Positions 60,830-64,000 of a DNA stretch of 64,000 nucleotides are shown here, piece by piece. Both the position numbers and the translations under genes were made by a program. Numbering within the stretch: the first letter of the stretch is position 1; each line of letters starts with the position of its first letter. This stretch comes from Annona cherimola (Eukaryota > Streptophyta > Magnoliopsida > Magnoliales > Annonaceae): contig CM059971.1 of assembly GCA_030490835.1 (NCBI GenBank), forward strand, positions 3,976,545 to 4,040,544, written 5' to 3'. The notes beneath the pieces are model-generated. The model ran no database searches. It was not told where the DNA came from and saw nothing but the letters and a program-made list of their open reading frames with translations.

Positions 60830-62490
60830 TTTTTTCCAAATATACTCATTACTTTAGATCATAATTTTAAATATACCCATTACATTTTGAAAATCTCATA
60901 TATACACATTACGTTGGCATAAAATTCCAAATATGTCTGCTCCATCACCAATCGTTACGCTCAGTAACTAAGAAGTTAGAAGACGTAGTTAATTTTTTTT
61001 TTTTTTTTTAAATGTCTGAAAAGCCCATGGCAGCATGCCTCCTTGCTTCCCACTACCATGAAAGCCTATAATACTCCAATACATGACCGCCAACATGTTC
61101 CATCAAAAAGCACGCAATAGATCTTGTGCATTTTATGCTGCTACTGATATTATCATTCAGAGATCAGCTACAAACCTTTTCAGTTTAACAGGAGATTGCC
61201 GTCTTGGAAAGTGCCGCTGCAATCCTGAAATTTCTGGATGCAAAATATTGCTAAAATCACAGGAAACCAAAACAATCTACTAAAAGAATAGAAAATAAAA
61301 GGTTGAAAATCGTTAGAACAAATGACAAACAAGGCATCCAAATAGAAAGATGGAAAGGATGGATCTGCAAAAAGATCTATAGAATAAGGCATGAGAAGTT
61401 GAATATAGAAAATTGGTAATGAGGTTTCTTAGGCAGGAATGGCGAGCTCAGCTACTTCAATGGTTCCCCAAACCTGTTGATATCGTCTCCAGCAGATCCC
61501 CTCAAAAGGTTTTGCTTCTGCGTCCCACCAATTTGGATCGAGCCACTTTCTTCCTGAAAGACGACAATGATGCATGACTACTGCCGTTCAGACTTTCATC
61601 TCCTTTGCCACCCACGGAGCTGAAATCCCTCTTCATTTCAGCTGCCGCCCATGAATGAACTTTGCCCGCGCAATCCTTTCAGAAGGAGAGCTCGAAGAAT
61701 GGGATCTCTTGGTGGCAGGGGAATAATCCTCATTTCTTGTATTTCTCCAACCGGCTACCCACAGACCACTTCAATTTCATCAGGTCGAAGGTGCCTTTCA
61801 TCTCCTTCGATGGTGGCAGCAGGAGGGCGTTGTTGAAGGTGGTTTCATTTGAGATGGTGGGAGATTTAAATTTCGTGGTGAAGTAGTGTGGGCAGAGGCG
61901 GAGAGGCGCTTGTTGTTAATAGAGAGGAAGGAAATATTGGAGTCACAGGGAAAAGAGAAGATAGAGACAATGCTTGAGGCCCATTCAAGGCATATGGAGA
62001 TGGTGGAAGGGGTGGTAAAAGGGAGATTGCTAATGCTTCTTCTCATAGCCGGTGGATGTTGCCTTTTCAAGTTACGATCACCTACATGCTTAGGTAGCAT
62101 GGTAATAGGAAGGGAGTTATGACCTTCTTCATTGGATTATTGGCGACGACAGTATTGAAAAAAATGATAGCAACCACAATAGTGTGTGGTGGAGGTGTGA
62201 AGGCAGCTATGGTTGGAGAGATGGGGAAGAAGGTGAAGGATTTAGAAGATAGACGAGCTTACCCCACTTCTCTTGAACATAGAAGGTGCAATGATACAAG
62301 AGTCAGTTCAACCCTGACATATGGGTATGTGAGTAATTTTACTTATTTTATAACATTGTTTTCTCACGTTAGTGACAGAGTAGGAATATCCAGAATTTTG
62401 TGCGAACGTAATGGGTATATCTAAAATTTTTGAAACATAGTGGATATATTTGAGATTATGGTCAAACGTAATTGGTATAGTTGGGAAAAG
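60830..62490. mobile_element. Long-TIR (MULE-like) element with GC-rich interior
   Basis: About 110 bp at each end align as inverted repeats: left CCAAATATACTCATTACTTT.., right inverted CCCAACTATACCAATTACGTTT.. Further in, ATATACCCATTAC, TTTGAAAA and ATATACACATTACGTT recur. The interior 61020-62320 is GC-richer with several overlapping ORFs (61651-61836, 61662-61886, 61886-62122 and 62119-62424 +; 61798-62100 -) that resemble no family I know. It could be captured genic DNA (Pack-type) or a decayed transposase region. Confidence 0.55.
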
Positions 62491-64000
62491 CCCTGTATAA
62501 AAGAATAAACGTTAATATCCACATGGATTGTACACATTTATAAATGAGCCAATGAAGTGGAACTCATATTTTAGTACATTTAAATATAAGAAAAAAATTA
62601 TTTACCATAATTGTGACAAATAATAGTAAGTTGGTAGCATTTTGTTATTTAAATAGGAGCTTGTTTTAACTGATTTCTTAATCTTATGTAAAAATAAAAA
62701 TTTTGTACTTACCCTTATTCAATTTTCTAAGGTTAATAGAAGCAACTATATAATAAATGCATAATTTAAATTTTCTCATTCTAAAATAACGTAAAAAATT
62801 CAAATTATCTTTGTAAAATTTAAAATTTAATGGTAAAAATTTAAATAGAAAAACTACCATATAAGATTTCTTTAGTTAAAAAAAATCTTGATCTAAAATT
62901 TTATAAACCAATTAAAATAAAATAAGAATATGATTTAAAAAAGAATAAAATAAAACGTAAAAAACTATAATTTTTGAGCCAGATAATATAAAAATAAAAA
63001 TTTTTAGAATTTATAAAATTAAATTATAATTCATATAAAATTAGAATATTTGCAAACTACCTCCAAAATTTTCACTATAATTACACCCATAACTTTTGAT
63101 TTTGCAAATGTTCCATTCCAACTTTATTCGCTAGTAAACCACCACACGTTTGAACTTAAGAGCCATTGTACTCAGTTTAAATAGAACCGGTTTTCTCATG
63201 TATTAAGGACAGCCCATGAACTTGCACAACTTGCTTTTTGCTTTCCACTCGTGGGACTTCCTTCCAAATTGTATTAATGAAAAACTCTGTAATGACAGAA
63301 AGGTTAAATTGGAATCTACCCGTCCGCCCTCCCATCCAATGCTACGGGGTGACTTGTAGTTAGGGGGTCGCTCTCCAGTAATTTGAAAAAAAAAAAAAAA
63401 AAAACCCTCACCTTTGAACTTTGTTTGTAGATTTTTTAAGGCCACTTGCTGATGTAACTAGTTGACATGAACCGTTGTTCATGCCTGGAAGGGATGACGA
63501 TACATATGCGTGCAACTATGCAAAGTCGTCTAAAGCCGAAAAAGGAAGGCGAAAGATTGCAAAAGGTTACGGAGGATTAAGAGTTCGATCAAGTAAATTA
63601 AATATGCACTGAAAAAAAATTCAAAACACATCTTACCTTAAATATCTGTTGAGCGTAGATGAGCTGTAAATATAAACATCTACTGTATACTTAATCAGTC
63701 CAACCTGCCCGAATTTACTTTATAAATTACATAGAACTAAACAAAAAAAACTGACTATATATATCGACACTGGAAGTTGACTAAATTTTAAATTTTAAAT
63801 ATCTCTCTTTAAGCACGAAGTTTCATCCTAACTTTGCACAAACCATGTTATTAGGAATCCATTAAATGGGTTATTAACCTCCCAGGTAAAATGATGAGTA
63901 TGCTCAAGCTTTAATATAATTTAAAGTTGCTTTGCTCAAAATTAAAGATTTATATTCAAATAAATATTATTTTATAATTTTAGTATTATTAAAGATTTAT
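62491..64000. other. AT-rich intergenic sequence to the window end
   Basis: No gene recognised. An 18-T tract in the complement (A-run at 63387-63404) creates the Phe-rich part of ORF 63203-63445. AGAGTTCGATCAAG near 63579 followed by an A-run near 63612 may be another SINE remnant, but the evidence is weak. Confidence 0.3.

Noticed and set aside
63203..63445. 80-codon minus-strand ORF with a Phe run
   Set aside because: The run is an A/T homopolymer; no conserved domain.

Overview
This window is a piece of a flowering-plant nuclear genome. It is AT-rich, its genes have introns, and they match plant families: cytosolic class I aldolase, a CYP724-type P450, a YqeH/BPG2-type organellar GTPase, a mitochondrial processing peptidase beta subunit, and a plant LTO1 homologue. 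Most of the sequence is transposon-derived, as in a large, repeat-rich plant genome. The species cannot be named from the sequence alone.

Layout from left to right. 1-2.0 kb: an LTR-like fragment in reverse orientation. 2.65-5.04 kb (-): a decayed, intron-containing MPP-beta pseudogene. 5.2-13.8 kb: MITEs, a foldback element, a LINE-1 reverse transcriptase fragment and a GC-rich island. 13.9-21.2 kb: a degenerate CACTA (En/Spm) element with remnants of its transposase on the - strand. 21.3-23.4 kb: a local duplication and nested MITEs. 23.8-31.3 kb (+): a seven-exon CYP724-like P450 that has decayed and whose introns are swollen by MITEs. 31.3-35.1 kb: degenerate tandem repeats and quiet sequence. 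35.1-38.8 kb (-): a two-exon cytosolic aldolase with two frameshifts. 39.2-39.7 kb (-): an apparently intact LTO1 homologue, the only convincing undamaged coding gene here. Immediately upstream of it lies a second, partial copy of the aldolase first intron, 39.7-42.7 kb, carrying a hAT insertion. 42.8-48.5 kb: MITEs, a TIR element with a GC-rich payload and a foldback. 50.66-55.5 kb (+): a broken endogenous caulimovirid. 57.7-60.4 kb (-): a BPG2-like GTPase pseudogene with a large internal deletion. 60.8-62.5 kb: an element with long TIRs and a GC-rich interior.

The genes do not form a pathway or operon. They share a state: four of the five recognisable host genes carry clear disabling lesions while keeping introns. 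They therefore look like decayed segmental duplicates rather than processed retrocopies. The most unusual locus is 35-43 kb. There the aldolase intron 1 plus the first codons of exon 2 are joined, with the reading frame preserved, to the LTO1 gene. I found no convincing wholly new biological system. The strongest candidates for follow-up are the aldolase-LTO1 junction, the GTPase deletion that leaves a presequence ORF overlapping the GTPase ORF, the caulimovirid with a nearby 36-bp perfect direct repeat, and the foldback family.
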